In this document: one piece after another, positions 18,238 through 20,151 of the stretch | Layout: every line of letters starts with the position of its first letter | Position numbering within the stretch: the stretch's first letter is position 1 | Assembly: GCA_035509415.1 (NCBI GenBank) | Contig: DATJLQ010000187.1 | Coordinates: forward strand, 1 to 20,151 | DNA length: 20,151 nucleotides | Source of the DNA: DATJLQ01 sp035509415 | GTDB lineage: Bacteria; Pseudomonadota; Alphaproteobacteria; JACZXZ01 | Direction: 5' to 3' | The notes under the pieces: model-generated | Told to the model about the DNA's origin: nothing | Seen by the model: the letters and a program-made list of their open reading frames with translations, nothing else | The model's database searches: none | Translations under genes and position numbers: made by a program

Positions 18238-18372
18238 GCGTCCATAGGGTGACAAATTTCGGACCCTTGGGGAAGCGCTCCGTTCTGGGGCGCTCAAGCG
18301 GGTCGCCCGCCTCGGAAGTTATTAATATCATTGAAAGCTTTGCCGCCGGACGTGGGCCGCCCGAGGAACGGC

Positions 18373-19302
18373 TCAGGCCCAGGCCGGCTCGCGCAAGCTC
18401 CCATAGGCGGTCGCGGCGAGCCTCTCTTTGAGCCCCTGCTGCTCGTCTGGGTTGAGGGCGCGGAGCGGCGGCGCCAGGCGCATCCAGGCGCCGTCGCCAT
18501 AGAGATCGGCAAGCGCCCATTTGACGCAAGCGATGAGCGGATAGGCCGAGAGCGCCGCGCGCACCGCGGCCGCGCGCTCGATCGCTTCCTTGCCCTGGGG
18601 TGTCCCGAGCGCCTTCCAGCCCTCGGCCGCGAAGGGGCCGGTGACGTTGGTCGTGGCCGAGATGCAGCCCGCGAAGCCGAGGGTCTTGGCTTCGGCGAGC
18701 GCCCCCTCGGCGCTCGGGAACACGTCGAAGCCGGACAAGCGCCGCGCGAGCTCGCCCGAATAGGCGAGATCGCCCGAGCTGTCCTTGAGGCCCAGGAGCT
18801 GTTCGGGGAAACGCCGGCGCAAGCGCTCGACCACCGCGATCGGATAGGGCACGCCTGAATTCTGCGGGAAGTGATAGAGATAGAGCTTCAAGCCCTTGGG
18901 CCCGACGCGCTCGATCACCGTCGCCACATAGGCCTCGAGGCTCGCGTCGTCGATGCCCTTGTAATAGAAGGGCGGCAGGAGGAGCGCTCCGGCGAAGCCG
19001 AGCGCGCGCGCGGCCGCGGTGAGCCGCACGGCGTCGGCGAGGGACGCAGCGCCGGTCCCCACCATGAATCGGTCGAGCGGGAGATTGGAGCGCGCGATCG
19101 CCTCCATCGCGCCCAGGCGCTCCTCGAGCGGGAACGAGGTCGCCTCGCCCGTGGTGCCGAGGAGATTGATGCCGTCGCAGCCGCGCTTCAGCAATTGCGC
19201 GCAATGGGCCACGAGCCGCTCGCGGTCGATGGAAAAGTCGGGCTTGAGCGGCGTCGCGGCCGCCGCGACCACGCCCCGGATGCGCCCCGTTTGACCGGCC
19301 AT
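18373..19302 (-). CDS. dihydrodipicolinate synthase / N-acetylneuraminate lyase family aldolase
   Basis: This is a 309-residue class I aldolase of the DapA/NanA superfamily. 'GINLLGTTGEATSFPLEER' (44-62) is the pyruvate carboxylate-binding loop, Tyr143 in 'LKLYLYHFPQNSG' is the proton-relay tyrosine and Lys173 in 'LLGLKDSSGDL' the Schiff-base lysine. All catalytic positions are present. The family condenses or cleaves pyruvate with aldehydes or 2-keto acids. The sequence departs from true DapA, for example 'YHFPQNSG' in place of 'YNIPGRT', so a catabolic keto-acid or sugar-acid aldolase is more likely than lysine synthesis. The ATG at 19302 has a strong ribosome site (GGGAGGAC, 19305-19312); an open frame to 19374 adds a basic stretch without fold features. 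No neighbour points to a pathway. Confidence 0.85.
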   Translation of the reverse strand: MAGQTGRIRGVVAAAATPLKPDFSIDRERLVAHCAQLLKRGCDGINLLGTTGEATSFPLEERLGAMEAIARSNLPLDRFMVGTGAASLADAVRLTAAARALGFAGALLLPPFYYKGIDDASLEAYVATVIERVGPKGLKLYLYHFPQNSGVPYPIAVVERLRRRFPEQLLGLKDSSGDLAYSGELARRLSGFDVFPSAEGALAEAKTLGFAGCISATTNVTGPFAAEGWKALGTPQGKEAIERAAAVRAALSAYPLIACVKWALADLYGDGAWMRLAPPLRALNPDEQQGLKERLAATAYGSLREPAWA

Positions 19303-19424
19303 GAGTCCTCCCAAGCGAGCGTCCATTCGAACGCGCCGCGACGATCGCGCCGCGGCGTGCTTTCGATGTGCCATGGCGGGCGCGCATCCGTCAACCGCCT
19401 CCGGCCGGCCCGGCGGTAGGGACG

Positions 19425-19596
19425 CAGTTTGAAACTCCGGCCATGGTCCAAGTTCGCGTCATCACCGGGCCCCCGGGACCGGCCGTCGGCCGGCCCGAGG
19501 CCAAGCTTCACGTCCCGGTGATCCACGTCTTTCCAGCCCTAAGGCGTGGATGGCCGGACCAAGTCCGGCCATGACCCAAGCCAGGATTTCAAACTG
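19425..19596. repeat. 172-bp palindromic intergenic element
   Basis: CAGTTTGAAA (19425-19434) is perfectly inverted as TTTCAAACTG (19587-19596). Inside are further inverted pieces: CACCGGG near 19464 faces CCCGGTG near 19514, and a near-perfect hairpin lies at 19550-19572. The arrangement, in an intergenic gap and without an open frame, resembles a REP/MITE-type dispersed element. Bases 19303-19424 between it and the aldolase start hold nothing I can assign. Confidence 0.5.
19550..19572. repeat. perfect hairpin, REP-like core
   Basis: ATGGCCGGAC (19550-19559) and GTCCGGCCAT (19563-19572) form a 10-bp perfect stem with a CAA loop. The flanking text CGTGGATGGCCGG...CCGGCCATGAC has the form of a palindrome I associate with dispersed intergenic repeats in alphaproteobacteria. 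It might also act as a terminator for the minus-strand peptidase gene. Confidence 0.6.
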
Positions 19597-19650
19597 AGGC
19601 ACTACTAAGGTGCGTGGGCGCGTGGCGTTGTCGTCGCGCGCGCGACCCGC

Positions 19651-19701
19651 GCGGGACTCGAACGCTTGCGGGACTCGAACGCTTGCGGGACTCAAACGCT
19701 T
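19651..19701. repeat. three tandem copies of a 17-bp unit
   Basis: The unit GCGGGACTCGAACGCTT occurs at 19651-19667 and 19668-19684, and with one change (CTCG to CTCA) at 19685-19701. The third copy overlaps the 3' end of the minus-strand peptidase gene, and its changed base makes that gene's TGA stop (19692-19694). Confidence 0.9.
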
Positions 19702-20151
19702 GCTGCCTGGGGCGTGCGCAGCCGGTCGGTCGCCTCGATGAGCGCCGAGCGGATGCCGGTCTCCATCGCCGAATGGCCCGCGTCGGGCACCACCACGTAG
19801 CGCGCCTCGGGCCAGGCCCGATGCAGCTCGTCGGCGGTGACGATCGGGCACACCATGTCGTAGCGGCCCTGGACGATGGTCGCCGGGATGTGGCGAATAC
19901 GCCCGATATCGGCGAGGAGCGCGTTCTCGGGCAGGAACACGTCATGCACGAAATAATGCGCCTCGATGCGCGCGAGGCCGAGGGCCATGCGATCGTCGCC
20001 GAAGGCGGCGACCGTCTCGGGGCTCGGCAGCAGCGTCGAGCACGCCCCTTCGAACATGCTCCAGCGCCGCGCCGCCGGCATGTGCACGGCCGGGTCCGGG
20101 TCCATGAGGCGCTTGTAGTAGCCGCGCAGGAGATCGTCGCGCTCGGGCGCG
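19692..20151 (-). CDS. pip: proline iminopeptidase, C-terminal part (cut by window edge)
   Basis: The frame is open from the right edge: 'APERDDLLRGYYKRLMDPDP' leads into 'AARRWSMFEGACSTLLP', which is the signature of the cap region of prolyl aminopeptidases (alpha/beta hydrolases, S33 family) that release N-terminal proline from peptides in the cytosol. Two triad members are visible: Asp in 'TIVQGRYDMVCP' and His in 'VVPDAGHSAME'; the nucleophile Ser lies beyond the window. 'FLPENALLADIGRIRHIPA' also fits the family. About 152 residues are seen, roughly the C-terminal half. An ATG at 20105 is internal, not the start. The last residues 'PQAASV' come from the 17-bp repeat and the stop depends on one base of it. 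Confidence 0.85.
   Translation of the reverse strand, partial: APERDDLLRGYYKRLMDPDPAVHMPAARRWSMFEGACSTLLPSPETVAAFGDDRMALGLARIEAHYFVHDVFLPENALLADIGRIRHIPATIVQGRYDMVCPIVTADELHRAWPEARYVVVPDAGHSAMETGIRSALIEATDRLRTPQAASV

Overview
The window looks like chromosomal DNA from a high-GC alphaproteobacterium. Codon third positions are almost all G or C, the gene families (an OYE-type reductase, an SDR with a 'FAMAKFA' signature, core-MetE paralogs, a DUF2126 cluster) are common in Rhodospirillales and Hyphomicrobiales, and the 19.4-19.6 kb gap holds intergenic palindromes of the kind often seen in that class. The taxonomic placement is an inference; there is no rRNA or tRNA gene here.

Left end (1-1650): the C-terminus of an ABC-transporter substrate-binding protein, then a lower-GC two-gene unit. 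This is an HTH protein followed 2 nt later by a PIN-domain protein, which together look like a toxin-antitoxin module. Its promoter is covered by palindromes and its message may be leaderless. A short non-coding stretch with a 9-bp inverted repeat follows.

Minus-strand block (10536 down to 1651): DUF2126 protein with an N-terminal transglutaminase domain -> circularly permuted ATP-grasp fused to an alpha-E domain -> stand-alone transglutaminase-like protein -> SDR -> OYE-family flavin oxidoreductase. The first three genes overlap or nearly touch. They match the predicted peptide-synthesis or protein-tagging system of ATP-grasp, putative GS-like amidoligase and transglutaminase-fold proteins, for which no product is known to me. 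This is the best candidate for a poorly described system.

Plus-strand block (11120-16990), divergent from the first: a protein fusing a short HTH-like domain to a SAM-methyltransferase-like domain, a divergent methylenetetrahydrofolate reductase-like protein, a small unknown protein, two tandem MetE-core (COG0620-type) methyltransferase paralogs of about 370 aa, and a VOC-family protein. Together they suggest a dedicated one-carbon or methyl-transfer pathway. The divergent gap carries a promoter candidate with a 14-bp palindrome over the predicted start of transcription, and a cluster of TCCCAC repeats.

Right end (17101-20151, all minus strand): a small secreted Pro-rich protein, a secreted LTXXQ/Spy-like protein, a dihydrodipicolinate synthase/N-acetylneuraminate lyase family aldolase, an intergenic palindromic element with a 17-bp triple tandem repeat, and the C-terminal part of a proline iminopeptidase. 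The third copy of that repeat contains the peptidase stop codon.
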